64,000 nucleotides of DNA from the NCBI GenBank assembly GCA_041685355.1, contig JAWLFY010000005.1:1-64000 (forward strand). Reading direction: 5' to 3'. A program made the position numbers and the translations under genes. The stretch comes from JAWLFY01 sp041685355. GTDB lineage: Bacteria > Planctomycetota > Planctomycetia > Pirellulales > Pirellulaceae. Below are positions 33,330 to 42,666 of the stretch, in pieces (within the stretch, counting starts at the first letter, position 1; the number at the start of each line of letters is the position of its first letter). The notes beneath the pieces are model-generated. The model made no database searches. It was not told the DNA's origin and was given only the letters and a program-made list of their open reading frames with translations.

Positions 33330-34334
33330 ATGGCCATCGGCATCGACCCCACCGTCGACTTCGCCTGCAAGCGGGTACTGGGAAGCCCGGAGCATCCGGC
33401 GATTACGCTTCACTTCCTGAACGCGGTGTTGCAGTTCTCGTCGCCGATTCGGGAGGTTCAGATTCTCAATCCGGCGATTGAGAAGGAACATGACGACGAC
33501 AAATGGTCGCTCTTGGACATTCTTGCCAGCGACGAACAAGGCCGTCTTTACGACATCGAAGTGCAGACGACCCGTCCGCTGGGCCTGCCGCAGCGTCTGG
33601 CGTACTACGCCGCGAGTCTACTTGTCGGTCAATTGCAGAGTGGGGGCGGGTACGATCAGCTTCGGCCTTCGATCGGAATCTGCCTGCTAGACGCGATCGA
33701 GTTTCGCGAGGAAACGGCGCTGCATCACAGTTTCCGACTGCGGTCCGCGGGGGGGCTGTCGTTGACCGATTGTTTGCAGATCGTGCTGTTCGAGTTGCCC
33801 AAGTACACCGCGCCGAGCGATAATCGGGTTGTGCGCGACCCGGTCGAGCAGTGGCTGTACTTTTTCTGTCGCGCCGACGAGTCGACCGCGGATGAATTGG
33901 CCGCGCGGCTTCCCGATCCGGTCTTTACCGAAGCCACAGGAGTGTTGGAGATGATTGCCAGGAATCCCGAGGAGCGCCGACTGTACAACGAGCGTCTGAA
34001 AATGGAACGCGACGTGCGAGCAAGAAGCCTGCAAGCGCGAGAGGAAGGGCGAGAGGAAGGGCGAGAGGAAGGGCGAGAGGAAGGGCGAGAGGAAGGGCGA
34101 GAGGAAGGGCGAGAGGAAGGGCGAGAGGAAGGGCGAAAGGAAGGGCGAAAGGAAGGGCGAAAGGAAGGGCAAATCGAGGGTTTGCGGCAAGGCGCAATGA
34201 TTGGGCGCATCCAGGTCCTACAGGAGCTTAACGGGCTCACGTCCCAGCCCGCGAATGAACTGGCGGACCTGAGCATCGAAGAACGCGTGGCGTTAGAAGC
34301 GGAGCTACAACGAAGGTTACGAGATCGCAGCTGA
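33330..34334 (+). CDS. Rpn family PD-(D/E)XK nuclease (recombination-promoting nuclease / putative transposase)
   Basis: 334 residues. The N-terminal PD-(D/E)XK domain has DPTVDFACKRVLGSPEHPAITLHFLNAVL, EVQILNPAIEKEHDDDKWSLLDILASDEQGRLYDIEVQT (catalytic Asp and the E-V-Q variant of E-x-K), LPQRLAYYAASLLVGQLQSG and the ISL-like SIGICLLDAIEF. The C-terminal coiled coil contains eleven REEG/RKEG repeats (12-bp units, 34037-34168), a known Rpn trait. E. coli Rpn proteins are DNA endonucleases that raise RecA-independent recombination; relatives are spread by transfer and may act as toxins or phage defence. Short repeats make copy-number change likely. Flanked by unrelated single genes. Confidence 0.93.
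   Translation: MAIGIDPTVDFACKRVLGSPEHPAITLHFLNAVLQFSSPIREVQILNPAIEKEHDDDKWSLLDILASDEQGRLYDIEVQTTRPLGLPQRLAYYAASLLVGQLQSGGGYDQLRPSIGICLLDAIEFREETALHHSFRLRSAGGLSLTDCLQIVLFELPKYTAPSDNRVVRDPVEQWLYFFCRADESTADELAARLPDPVFTEATGVLEMIARNPEERRLYNERLKMERDVRARSLQAREEGREEGREEGREEGREEGREEGREEGREEGRKEGRKEGRKEGQIEGLRQGAMIGRIQVLQELNGLTSQPANELADLSIEERVALEAELQRRLRDRS
34037..34168. repeat. 12-bp in-frame minisatellite, 11 copies, in the Rpn gene
   Basis: Eight GCGAGAGGAAGG units followed by three GCGAAAGGAAGG units encode (REEG)8(RKEG)3. Near-perfect identity suggests recent expansion. Confidence 0.95.
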
Positions 34335-34441
34335 ATCGAGGATGCGACCGACGGCTTTTCACGTGGTGCCGCTCCCAGTGCGTTGGCTCATTCGGACGCG
34401 TCCCCGAAGAAGAATCCATGGTTCACACCGATCGCAACCGG

Positions 34442-35500
34442 TCAGAACAATCGCATTTGGCTGGGGCCGGAACGGGGCCGTCGAAAGCGGGTCGAGTCGT
34501 GAGGCGGCAGGCGTTTGTCGAGGCCGTAGCGGCGAGTGAACAGCCGGAACATGGCGGCGATTTGATCGGCGATTTCGCCGTTTCCCCGCATCCGTTCGCC
34601 CCACTGGGAACCGTTCAGCTGCCCGTCGCGTGCGTCGCGAATCCGGTTTTCGATCGGAGATTGCCGCTCCGGGCGCGTGCGACCGAGCCATTCCCGGAAT
34701 ACGGGTTCGACGGTGGAGGGCAAACGGAGGAACACGTACCCGGCCGCCGCGGCACCCGACGATTTGGCGGCTCGCAATAGCTCCGGCAATTCGGAATCGT
34801 TCAGCCCCGGGATGATCGGGGCCGTCATCACACCGACCGGGACGCCTGCCGCCGCGAGCGTTTCGATCGCCCGCAAGCGGGCGGTCGGGGTGCTCGTCCG
34901 CGGTTCCATCTCGCGGGCCAATTCCGCGTCGAGCGTCGTCACGGATAAAAAGACATGCACTAGGTTATCGCGTGCGAGAGCGGTCAAGACGTCGAGGTCG
35001 CGAAGGACGAGAGCGTTCTTCGTGACGATGCTGACCGGCTGCGAGTATTCTCGCGCGACCTCGAGGCACCCGCGGGTCAGCCTAAATTCCCGCTCGGCCG
35101 GCTGGTAGCAGTCGGTGACACCGGAAAACGTGATCCGTTCCCCCTGCCACGACGGTCGATCGAGAAACTTCCGCAGCAGCGCGGGCGCGTCCCGTTTGAC
35201 GACGATCTTGGTTTCGAAGTCGAGCCCGGCGTTGAAACCTAAATATTCGTGCGTGTTGCGGGCGTAGCAGTACGGGCACGCGTGGGCGCATCCGCGGTAC
35301 GGGTTGACGCTGTAGCGGAACGGGATGTCGGGCGACGTGTTCTCCGAAACGATCGATTTCGAATCGTCAAACAGGTACTCGATCGGTCGGTGTCCGAGTT
35401 GGCGACGGGACTCTTCATCCCACTCCAGTTGTTCGAGTTCGACTTCTCGTTGAACCGATTCGAACCGATTCGGCGGGTCGATTCCTGCGCCATGTCGCAT
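34442..35500 (-). CDS. PA0069-like radical SAM protein (SplB-related)
   Basis: 352 residues. The iron-sulfur motif is C-x3-C-x2-C in YRGCAHACPYCYARNTHEYLGFNAGLDFETKIVVK, as in the SplB-like/PA0069 family. Further blocks: ITFSGVTDCYQPAEREFRLTRGCLEV, PVSIVTKNALVLRDLDVL, VFLSVTTLDAELAREMEPRTSTPTARLRAIETLAAAGVPVGVMTAPIIPGLNDSELPELL and YVFLRLPSTVEPVFREWL. The [4Fe-4S] cluster would cleave S-adenosylmethionine to a 5'-deoxyadenosyl radical. The biological substrate of this family is not known. It starts at ATG 35500. The gene is followed on the genome by the Rpn gene in tail-to-tail orientation and lies next to a repeat-rich intergenic element. Confidence 0.92.
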   Translation of the reverse strand: MRHGAGIDPPNRFESVQREVELEQLEWDEESRRQLGHRPIEYLFDDSKSIVSENTSPDIPFRYSVNPYRGCAHACPYCYARNTHEYLGFNAGLDFETKIVVKRDAPALLRKFLDRPSWQGERITFSGVTDCYQPAEREFRLTRGCLEVAREYSQPVSIVTKNALVLRDLDVLTALARDNLVHVFLSVTTLDAELAREMEPRTSTPTARLRAIETLAAAGVPVGVMTAPIIPGLNDSELPELLRAAKSSGAAAAGYVFLRLPSTVEPVFREWLGRTRPERQSPIENRIRDARDGQLNGSQWGERMRGNGEIADQIAAMFRLFTRRYGLDKRLPPHDSTRFRRPRSGPSQMRLF

Positions 35501-36026
35501 CGCTTGGGCCCTGGTGGTGCCGCATCGTCATCACCGCCGGAGTCTATCAACTTCTGTTGCGCCCTTTCAGGGCTCGGGGATCGTTATTGGTCTTGGTTCC
35601 CGGGGCGGCGCTGCGCTCTGCCCCGGGCTGGTCTCTTGACGCCCTTCGGGCGAACGGGACGCCATGCGTGTCGGTATCGGTTGGCTAGGGCGGTGTTAAG
35701 TACCGCATGCGGCGCTTCGTGCCCGCCGCGAAGCGGCATCAGAGTTCGGCTTCGGGCGAACGGGACGCCATGCGTGTCGGTATCGGTTGGCTAGGGCGGT
35801 GTTAAGTACCGCATGCGGCGCGCCGTGCCCGCCGCGAAGCGGCATCAGAGGCCAGCCCAGGGCAGAGCGATTCGGTGGCGACAGCCGCCCCGATCGCGTC
35901 GCCCTGGGTTGCGGGGACACCCCCCCCAAAAAAAACATCGCCCTGAAAGGGCATCATCGATGGCCGGAACGTGGACGGACGTGTGACCGGGACCCGCGGC
36001 GAACGTGGTGCCGGCGCCGAACGGTC
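35501..36026. other. 526-bp intergenic region occupied by an inverted-repeat element
   Basis: No supported gene. Most of the space is one element (35557-35953) with inverted-repeat ends and a 106-bp internal tandem duplication. Open frames here are short, Arg/Pro-rich and repeat-derived. Confidence 0.7.
35557..35953. repeat. Inverted-repeat element of about 400 bp with internal 106-bp duplication
   Basis: The outer ends carry GCCCTTTCAGGGC (left) and GCCCTGAAAGGGC (right). Inside, a 22-bp arm (near 35613-35634, CGCTCTGCCCCGGGCTGG) pairs with 35849-35870 (20 of 22 bases). Between the arms two copies of a 106-bp unit start at 35644 and 35750 (CTTCGGGCGAACGGGACGCC) and differ at a few bases. 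No transposase. Confidence 0.75.
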
Positions 36027-39000
36027 TTAGCGGCGGGTGCCGAGGGTTAGGTACGCGAACAGGTCACGGAGTTGATCCGCGGTGAGGTCTTTCAGCGTGT
36101 CCTCGGGCATCAGCGAGGTGGGGAGCGCCTTGAGCTCATCGATCTCGTCGCGGCTGATCACGGTGAGTTGGTTGTCGGCGTTACGGAGCGTGACCGTCTT
36201 CGGGTCTTGGGCCGCGATCATCCCGTTGAGGACGCGGCCGTCTTCGGTGAGCGCGACGTACGACTGGAAACCCTCCCGAATCTCGAGGCTCGGTTCGATG
36301 ATCCCGGCGAGCCAGAAACTGAGGTTGCCTCGTTCGTAGCCGTCGAGGGGTGGTCCGACCTTGCTCCCTTCGCCGAACAGCTGGTGACACTTGCCGCAGC
36401 GGTCGGCGTACAGCTTCTTGCCCGCACCGGGGTCGCCGTCCGCGTCGCCGAGGGTGGCACGGATCTCGGCGATCCGTGCTTGCTTTTCTTCGCTCGTGGC
36501 GGCGAGCGCCGGGCCGAACGCGGTCTCGGCCGCTTCGACGATTTGCGGGTCGTCGTAGGTGCGGAGTTGTTGCACGACGTCGACCGGGACGTCTTCCCGT
36601 TTGAGCCGCCACTCGTTGAGCTCGCGGAGCAGGGCGATCGCCCATTCGGGACGGCTGGCGAGGGTCCGGCAGGCGGTCGCCCGCAGCCCATGTTCGTTGG
36701 AGATCGAGCTGCCGAAGGCGGCGGCGAGGGTTCGCGGGATCGCGTCGTTGTCGTATTGGCCGAGTGCCCGGATCGCGACCCGCTGCAACGCCGCCTCGCG
36801 GGTTCCCCGGCCGGTCGCCAAGGACAACAGGGTCGAGACGGCTTGCTCGTAGCGGACTTCGCCGAGCGTCTTTGCGACCTCGATCCGCGTGACCAAGTCG
36901 GCCGAATCGTCACGGAGAAGTTGGAGGGCGTCATCGATCGCGCCGTCGGCTTTTTGCCGGAGCCCGAGTGCGATCCCGGAAGCCCCTTGCTCGGCGCGGC
37001 GCTGCTCGAGCGCCTCGGCGAGCGCGTCGGGGAGGGCTGGCAACGAGCGGCCTTCGAACGCGCGGCTCAGGCCGACGATCAGCTCCGACGCGGTCTCCTC
37101 GTCGGGGGCGAGTTCGAGCAGTCGGGCACAGCGGCGGAGGTCTTCCGGGGTGCCGGCCGCCGCGTACCGCTGCATCAGCCGCGACGTGATGACTTCACGT
37201 GTCATCGGCAACCGCCAGAACTCGGGGTCGCGGCAGAGTTCTTCGACCGCGTCCCAGGCCTCCGCGTGGGCCTCGAGCGCCCACCAAACCATCAGCGGTT
37301 GGTGGGGGTCGTCGAGGTCGGCGTCGTGGGTCAGCAGGGCACGGACGACCGCGACCGCGTTTCCCGCATCGATCCGCTGTGCCGTCGACGCGAGCTGCGA
37401 TCGGACCTGGACGTCCGACTCCCCGGCCGCCAACTCCGCCATCTCGGGGGCCCCTTCGTGACGGTCACCTAGCAACCGCACGGCCCAGCGGCGGACGTGG
37501 GGGTCGTCGTGGCGAAACCAACCGACCGCGAGCTCGCGGGTCAGTTCCCCCATCAGATGGAGCGCCCAAAGCGATTCGAGGCATCCTTGTTGGTCGACCC
37601 GCCGGGCCAACTTTGGGGCGAGCGAGCGATCGCCTCGCCAGCCGAGTTCGAGGGCGGCGCGGTGCCGGACCCATTTGTTCGCGTGCTCGAACCGCTCGAT
37701 CAATCGTTCTGACGCCACCGTCCGCAGGTCGCCTTGGGTGTAGGCCGGACGCGTCGGCTTCTCGGAATCTTTGCCGTCGGAATCTTCCCGATCGGAGGTT
37801 CCGACGTCGGGGACGACACGATAGATGCGGCCGCTCGATTTGTGCCAATCGTCGATCGGGCTGACGTGGCTCAATCGGGTGTCATACCAGTCGGCGATGT
37901 AGACCGCCCCGTCGGGACCGACGCCGCTGTAGACCGGACGGAACCAACGGTCGGACGAATCGATCAGGTTCTCCTCGTCGACGGTGCGATAGGTCGAACC
38001 GTCGCGGATCCTTTGGCTGAGCCAGACCAGGTTGTGAAGCGAGTTCGGGGCGATGATCGAACCGTCGAATTCGGAAGGGAAGAGGCCCCCTTCGTAGATG
38101 CAGAACGCTTGGGCGAACCGGCGGTTGTCTCCCTCCAGCCGCATCGGGCCGAAATAGCCGAACGCGTAGGGGTTGGTCAGCGCGCCATGTTTGCCCCAGT
38201 TTTTCGCCGAGTAGCTGCCTTGGGGGTAGTACCAACCGCGGGTGTTGCCGCCGTTGGTGCCGGAGAACACGCGTCCCTTCGAATCGATCTCCAGGCTGAA
38301 CGTGTTTCCGCCCCCTTCGGCGTAGATCTCGAAAACCTTCGTTTCGGGGTGGTATCGCCAGATGCATTGGCCTTGATACGAGACCCCCTTGGTCACCTCG
38401 GAGCTGACCGTCGCGGTCGTCGTGCTGCCGTTGGCCCCGTACAGCCAGCCGTCGGGGGAGAGGGTCAGGCTGTTGGCGACCGAATGGGTGTCTTGGAGCC
38501 CGAATCCGGAGAGGTGGACTTCGGGATCGGCGTCGGGGACCCCGTCGCCGTCTTCGTCGGGATAGAACAGCAGGTAAGGGGGGTTGAGCACCCAGATGCC
38601 GTCGTGGCCGACTTGGACCGACGTCGCGATGTTGAGCCCTTCGATCACGTCGCGGTGCGAATCGTAGGTGCCGTCGCCGGTGGTGTCTTCGAGCACCGAG
38701 ATCACGTCGGCCCCCGGGACCCCGTGTGGGGGCGGGTCGGGGACCTTGTCGAACACGGCCCGGAGGTGTTGGTCGTAGCGGATCACCTTCAACCCGGCGG
38801 GGTATTGGTATTGGCGGTACTGGACCACCCACATCCGGCCGGCGGAGTCCCAGCTCAGGAAGAGGGGTTGGGTCACCTCCGGTTCGGCGGCGACGAGTTC
38901 GACGCGGAACCCGTCACGGACGTTCATCGTGTCGACCGACTCGTCGGGCGGGGTCGGATCGGAGTCGTCCGCTTGGACGCCCCGTCCGGGGTAGGTCCGC

Positions 39001-39293
39001 ATGATTTCAGCGACCTTCTCGTTTCCCGCCAACGACAGATCGGCTTGCGGGTTGACGACGTCCGAATCGGGATCGTCCGCCGCGTCGTCCTGGGCCAAAA
39101 GAGGCGTGGCCGCATGCAGCGACATCGTGACGGTTAGCGCGAAGACCGCGAGCCCGAAACGCAAGCGTGTCTCGAGAACGAAACGACGGACCGGCAGAGG
39201 GACTCGGGTGATCGCCGAAAAGCGTAACCGATGGCGAGAGGGTCCGAACCGAAGTCGAAGGGGCGGCGTCATGATCGGTGTGAAGGATTTCAA
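36027..39293 (-). CDS. PVC-type heme-binding CxxCH dehydrogenase-like protein with HEAT repeats
   Basis: 1088 residues, exported: a basic N-terminus then FGLAVFALTVTMSLHAATPLLAQ as signal. Residues about 110-480 form a beta-propeller of the planctomycete membrane-bound dehydrogenase type: DGFRVELVAAEPEVTQPLFLSWDSAGRMWVVQYRQYQYP, VISVLEDTTGDGTYDSHRDVIEGL, LSPDGWLYGANGSTT, RVFSGTNGGNTRG and GVGPDGAVYIADWYDTRLSH. Residues about 520-900 are HEAT-like helices. The C-terminal cytochrome c domain starts GKKLYADRCGKCHQLFGEGSKVGPPLDG (heme motif CGKCH) and ends with PTSLMPEDTLKDLTADQLRDLFAYL. Thought to oxidise sugars or similar compounds in the periplasm and pass electrons to the bound heme; substrate unknown. 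Confidence 0.95.
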   Translation of the reverse strand: MKSFTPIMTPPLRLRFGPSRHRLRFSAITRVPLPVRRFVLETRLRFGLAVFALTVTMSLHAATPLLAQDDAADDPDSDVVNPQADLSLAGNEKVAEIMRTYPGRGVQADDSDPTPPDESVDTMNVRDGFRVELVAAEPEVTQPLFLSWDSAGRMWVVQYRQYQYPAGLKVIRYDQHLRAVFDKVPDPPPHGVPGADVISVLEDTTGDGTYDSHRDVIEGLNIATSVQVGHDGIWVLNPPYLLFYPDEDGDGVPDADPEVHLSGFGLQDTHSVANSLTLSPDGWLYGANGSTTTATVSSEVTKGVSYQGQCIWRYHPETKVFEIYAEGGGNTFSLEIDSKGRVFSGTNGGNTRGWYYPQGSYSAKNWGKHGALTNPYAFGYFGPMRLEGDNRRFAQAFCIYEGGLFPSEFDGSIIAPNSLHNLVWLSQRIRDGSTYRTVDEENLIDSSDRWFRPVYSGVGPDGAVYIADWYDTRLSHVSPIDDWHKSSGRIYRVVPDVGTSDREDSDGKDSEKPTRPAYTQGDLRTVASERLIERFEHANKWVRHRAALELGWRGDRSLAPKLARRVDQQGCLESLWALHLMGELTRELAVGWFRHDDPHVRRWAVRLLGDRHEGAPEMAELAAGESDVQVRSQLASTAQRIDAGNAVAVVRALLTHDADLDDPHQPLMVWWALEAHAEAWDAVEELCRDPEFWRLPMTREVITSRLMQRYAAAGTPEDLRRCARLLELAPDEETASELIVGLSRAFEGRSLPALPDALAEALEQRRAEQGASGIALGLRQKADGAIDDALQLLRDDSADLVTRIEVAKTLGEVRYEQAVSTLLSLATGRGTREAALQRVAIRALGQYDNDAIPRTLAAAFGSSISNEHGLRATACRTLASRPEWAIALLRELNEWRLKREDVPVDVVQQLRTYDDPQIVEAAETAFGPALAATSEEKQARIAEIRATLGDADGDPGAGKKLYADRCGKCHQLFGEGSKVGPPLDGYERGNLSFWLAGIIEPSLEIREGFQSYVALTEDGRVLNGMIAAQDPKTVTLRNADNQLTVISRDEIDELKALPTSLMPEDTLKDLTADQLRDLFAYLTLGTRR

Positions 39294-39594
39294 GGGCGGG
39301 TGGGGTCCCCCGGTCGGCGACAGGGCGGGTGGAGGGACGGTGGGGTGATCGAGCGGCTTCGGGGCTGTCGAGCAGCGTCACTCGGACCGTGGCGGACCAC
39401 GCAGCGGTTGAGTGAATTTCCTACCCGACGGCGAATTTCCATGCGTTCGCCCATTCTAACCACGGCAACGTCCCCGCGGGTCCGGACGGGGTCCCCGCGG
39501 GTCCGGACGGGGTGACGCTCGGCTTGTGGGCCGCGAGGGGCGACCGGGGACTTCGGGCGAATCGGCGGGGCGCGGCTTTCCGGGGGGCGATGGT
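39294..39594. other. 301-bp divergent intergenic region with a GC-rich repeat
   Basis: Lies between the divergent heme protein and kinase genes. The only structure is a direct repeat of about 20 bp (CCCCGCGGGTCCGGACGGGG) at 39474-39513, each unit containing palindromes CCCGCGGG and GTCCGGAC. No promoter boxes recognised. Confidence 0.5.
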
Positions 39595-41829
39595 ATGATC
39601 GGAAGGATGACGAACGTGACAGTGAACTTACTGCAAACGATCGAATCGAACACGATGCTCCGGGAGCGTCTCGCGTCGATGCCGCCCGATCACAAGACGA
39701 TCGCGGTTTCTCCCGACGGGCGTCCCGAAAGCTTCTCGCATCCGTCGTGGCGACAGGCCGACGAATCGCCGACGGGCGAATCGTCAGCTGGCGAATCGTC
39801 AGCTGGTGAGGGATCAGCGGGCGAGGTTGCGACGGACGAGACCGTTTGGTTGTCCGATCCGGATGCCGCGGGGCGGGTTTCGTCGGGGGCGACTGGCTCG
39901 GACCCGTCGGGGCCAGCGCGTTCGAAGCCGTCAGTCGCGGTTCCGACGCCCGACGAGGGGTTCGTCCCGCGACGGCGGTTGGCGAGTGTGGGCGCGGGGA
40001 AGTCCGGCGAGACGGAGTACCGAATGGTCGGGCGTCTCGGCAGCGGCGGGACGGGGTTCGTGTATCAGGCCCACCAAAGATCGGTCGACCGGGAAGTCGC
40101 CGTTAAGGTTCTGCGTGACGAGTTGGCCCGAGACCCCCAGGCGCGGTCGCGGTTTCTCGCTGAGGCTCGCGTGATCGGGGCGTTGGACCACCCGAACGTG
40201 ATCGCGTTGCACGAGTTGGGGGTCGACTTCGACGGGAACCTGTTTTATTCGATGAAACGGGTCGACGGGACGAGTTGGGACCAGCGGATCGAGACGCAAT
40301 CGCAGAAGGAGAACCTGGAGACGTTGTTGCGGGTCGCCGACGGGATCCGCTACGCACACTCGCGAGGCTTGATCCATCGGGACTTGAAGCCCGAGAACGT
40401 GATGCTCGGTCAGTTCGGCGAGGTGTTGCTCGCCGATTGGGGGTTAGCGTTGAGTCACGCCACCGCGGCGGCGGACGGGAGTCCGCACCGTTCGGCGATC
40501 GGCGGCACCCCGGCGTACATGGCCCCGGAGTTGGCGACCGGAGACGCGTCCGCGATCTCGTTCGGGACCGACATCTACTTGCTCGGGGCGATCCTGTTTC
40601 AGGTGTTGACCGGTTATCCGCCGCATCACGGCGAGAGTCTGCTCGCGTGCATCCGTTCGGCGGCGAGCAACGAGATCCGTCCGACGCGGGTCAACGGCGA
40701 GTTGATGGAGATCGCGATGCGGGCGATGGCCTCACGTCCGCAGGACCGGTTCGCGACGGTGGACGAATTCATCGCGGCGATCCAAGACCACCGCACCCAT
40801 CAGCAGAGCGACCGATTGGTGCGACGGGCCCGCGAGCGGATCGAATCGGCCGGGACGGAGAACCATTACGAGGCGTTCCGGGTGGCCGACGCGTTGTTGC
40901 GGGAAGCGATTGAGGTGTGGCCGGAGAACAAGGCGGCGACGCGGGCGATCCACGAATTGCAGCTCGACTTTGCCCGAACGGCCGCGGCACGCGGCGATCT
41001 CGATTTGGCGCTCGCCCTGTACGAGGCGGCGGGTGAGGGGGAATCGGAGGCGTCGGCCCGGTTACGGGTGCAGATCAAGGAGCGGCGACAGACCGAGGAG
41101 CGTCAGGCGAAGTATTCGACGCTGTTCACCGCGTCGCCCGAAGCGGGGCTGCTCGTCCGACTCTCCAGCGGCGAGGTGGTCGAGGCGAACCCCGCGTTCG
41201 TGCAGTTGCTCGGATACGCCGAGGAGGAGATCGTCGGGCGGCGGATCCCCGAGCTGAACTTGTGGGCGTCTCCCGAGCGGCGGATCGAGTTCGTCGAGAA
41301 GTTACGGCAGGGCGGGGCGGTCGAGAATTTGGAAGTCCCGTTCGTGCACCGGGACGGCGGCCGGGTCGACGTGTTGGTCAGCGCCCGGACGACCGAGGTG
41401 GCGGGGGAGGAAATGTTGATTTCCACCATCCGCGACATCTCCCAGCGGAAGGCGGCCGAGAACGAACTCGCCCGGAGCCGCCGTCGCCTCCGCGAGTTGC
41501 AACGGATGGCGGGGCTGGGCACGTGGTCGTTCGACGTCGCGACGGAACAGATCACGTGGAGCGAAGAGACCTACCGGATGCTCCGCCGCGATCCGTCGGC
41601 CGGGCCGCCCAGTTTCGCGGAGTATCTCGATTCGATCCACCCGGACGATCGGCAGCGGATGCGGGCGACGATCCTGACGTCGCTGGAGAACGGAACCGCC
41701 TACGAATTGCGAATCCGTCAGCGGGTCGGCGAACTCGGATACCGGCGTTTCATCGCTCGGGGCCAACCGGTCCAGGACGACGAAGGGAGCACGGTCGAGC
41801 TGTACGGCGTCGTGTTGCCCGACGAATAA
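39595..41829 (+). CDS. Ser/Thr protein kinase with two C-terminal PAS domains
   Basis: About 744 residues (ATG 39595; ATG 39607 and GTG 39616 also possible). A disordered N-terminus with GESSA repeats precedes a Hanks-type kinase: glycine loop GRLGSGGTGFVYQA, Lys in EVAVKVL (about K171), HRDLKPEN (260-267), DWG in place of DFG (281-283) and GTPAYMAPEL. After the kinase there is a TPR-like helical stretch and then two PAS domains (about 506-625 and 640-744; first with YSTLFTASPEAGLLVRLSSGEVVEANPAFVQLLGYAEEEIVGR, second with GLGTWSFDVATEQITWSEETYRML). It ends where a histidine kinase would begin, so the PAS pair probably senses for the Ser/Thr kinase. No transmembrane segment, so it is probably cytosolic. 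Confidence 0.93.
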   Translation: MIGRMTNVTVNLLQTIESNTMLRERLASMPPDHKTIAVSPDGRPESFSHPSWRQADESPTGESSAGESSAGEGSAGEVATDETVWLSDPDAAGRVSSGATGSDPSGPARSKPSVAVPTPDEGFVPRRRLASVGAGKSGETEYRMVGRLGSGGTGFVYQAHQRSVDREVAVKVLRDELARDPQARSRFLAEARVIGALDHPNVIALHELGVDFDGNLFYSMKRVDGTSWDQRIETQSQKENLETLLRVADGIRYAHSRGLIHRDLKPENVMLGQFGEVLLADWGLALSHATAAADGSPHRSAIGGTPAYMAPELATGDASAISFGTDIYLLGAILFQVLTGYPPHHGESLLACIRSAASNEIRPTRVNGELMEIAMRAMASRPQDRFATVDEFIAAIQDHRTHQQSDRLVRRARERIESAGTENHYEAFRVADALLREAIEVWPENKAATRAIHELQLDFARTAAARGDLDLALALYEAAGEGESEASARLRVQIKERRQTEERQAKYSTLFTASPEAGLLVRLSSGEVVEANPAFVQLLGYAEEEIVGRRIPELNLWASPERRIEFVEKLRQGGAVENLEVPFVHRDGGRVDVLVSARTTEVAGEEMLISTIRDISQRKAAENELARSRRRLRELQRMAGLGTWSFDVATEQITWSEETYRMLRRDPSAGPPSFAEYLDSIHPDDRQRMRATILTSLENGTAYELRIRQRVGELGYRRFIARGQPVQDDEGSTVELYGVVLPDE

Positions 41830-42036
41830 CGGATCGACGCGAAACCCGCCATCGTCGATCGGGTTAAAACCGATAGAATCGTTCGGACTCGGCCCGAAAC
41901 GGGTTGATCTGGCGGTTCCGTGACCGGCGTCAGCCCAAACCGCCGCCGGGCGCCATCGATGCCTAGGGGCTGACCGCCCCGGAAACGCCGATCTCCAGTC
42001 CTCGCCAGCCGTTTGACCGTCAGCCCATCCACCGCG

Positions 42037-42666
42037 ATGCGTTATCAACAGTCCGACCCGGACGTGAGGTTGATGCTGCGCGTGAAGGACGACGACGCCG
42101 GGGCGTTCGAGGCGTTGGTGCGGCGGTATGAGGCGAGGCTCGTCCGATTGATGCAACACTTGGGCCCCCGGTCCGACATGGCGGAAGATTTGGCGCAAGA
42201 GGTTTTTTTGAGGGTGTATCGGGCGAGGAAGAGCTACGTCCCGGGCGCAAAGTTTTCCACGTGGCTGTTCACGATCGCGGGGAACGTGGCGCGGAACGCG
42301 TCTCGGTCGGTCCACCGACGGGCGGAGGTGAGTGAGGTCGATGCCCCCTCGGCGGACCTTTCGGGGGCGGGCAATCTGCTGGCGTCCACCGTGACGGAAG
42401 CGAGCGGGCTGATGCCGGTCCGGTTGGCCGAGGGATCGGAGCGAGCGGCGATCGTCCGCGCGGCGGTCGCGCAGCTGGGGGAAAGGCAGCGGATGGCGTT
42501 GATGCTTTCGCGATTCGAAAACCTCAGTTATTCCGAGATCGCCGAAGCGATGGGGTTGACGACGAAGGCGGTGAAGTCGCTTCTGAGCCGGGCGCGGGTT
42601 AATTTGAAGGAACTTTTGCAACCCTACATCGACTCGGGGATCATCCCGGACGAGGTTCAGCGATGA
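42037..42666 (+). CDS. ECF-type RNA polymerase sigma factor
   Basis: 209 residues from ATG 42037. Sigma region 2: DDDAGAFEALVRRYEARLVRLMQHLGPRSDMAEDLAQEVFLRVYRARKSYVPGAKFSTWLFTIAGNVARNASR. Region 4: AVAQLGERQRMALMLSRFENLSYSEIAEAMGLTTKAVKSLLSRARVNLKELL with the helix-turn-helix. The linker between the regions is longer than in minimal ECFs. Its last four bases overlap the start of the next gene (ATGA), which encodes an anti-sigma-like membrane protein, the classic arrangement for a membrane-controlled ECF factor. Signal and target genes are unknown. Confidence 0.95.
   Translation: MRYQQSDPDVRLMLRVKDDDAGAFEALVRRYEARLVRLMQHLGPRSDMAEDLAQEVFLRVYRARKSYVPGAKFSTWLFTIAGNVARNASRSVHRRAEVSEVDAPSADLSGAGNLLASTVTEASGLMPVRLAEGSERAAIVRAAVAQLGERQRMALMLSRFENLSYSEIAEAMGLTTKAVKSLLSRARVNLKELLQPYIDSGIIPDEVQR

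Noticed and set aside
33687..34190. Minus-strand frame with PFLSPFLSP repeats
   Set aside because: Antisense of the REEG minisatellite in the Rpn gene.
35249..35794. Small protein frames in the repeat element near 35.6 kb
   Set aside because: They are translations of a duplicated, inverted-repeat non-coding element, with no ribosome binding sites.
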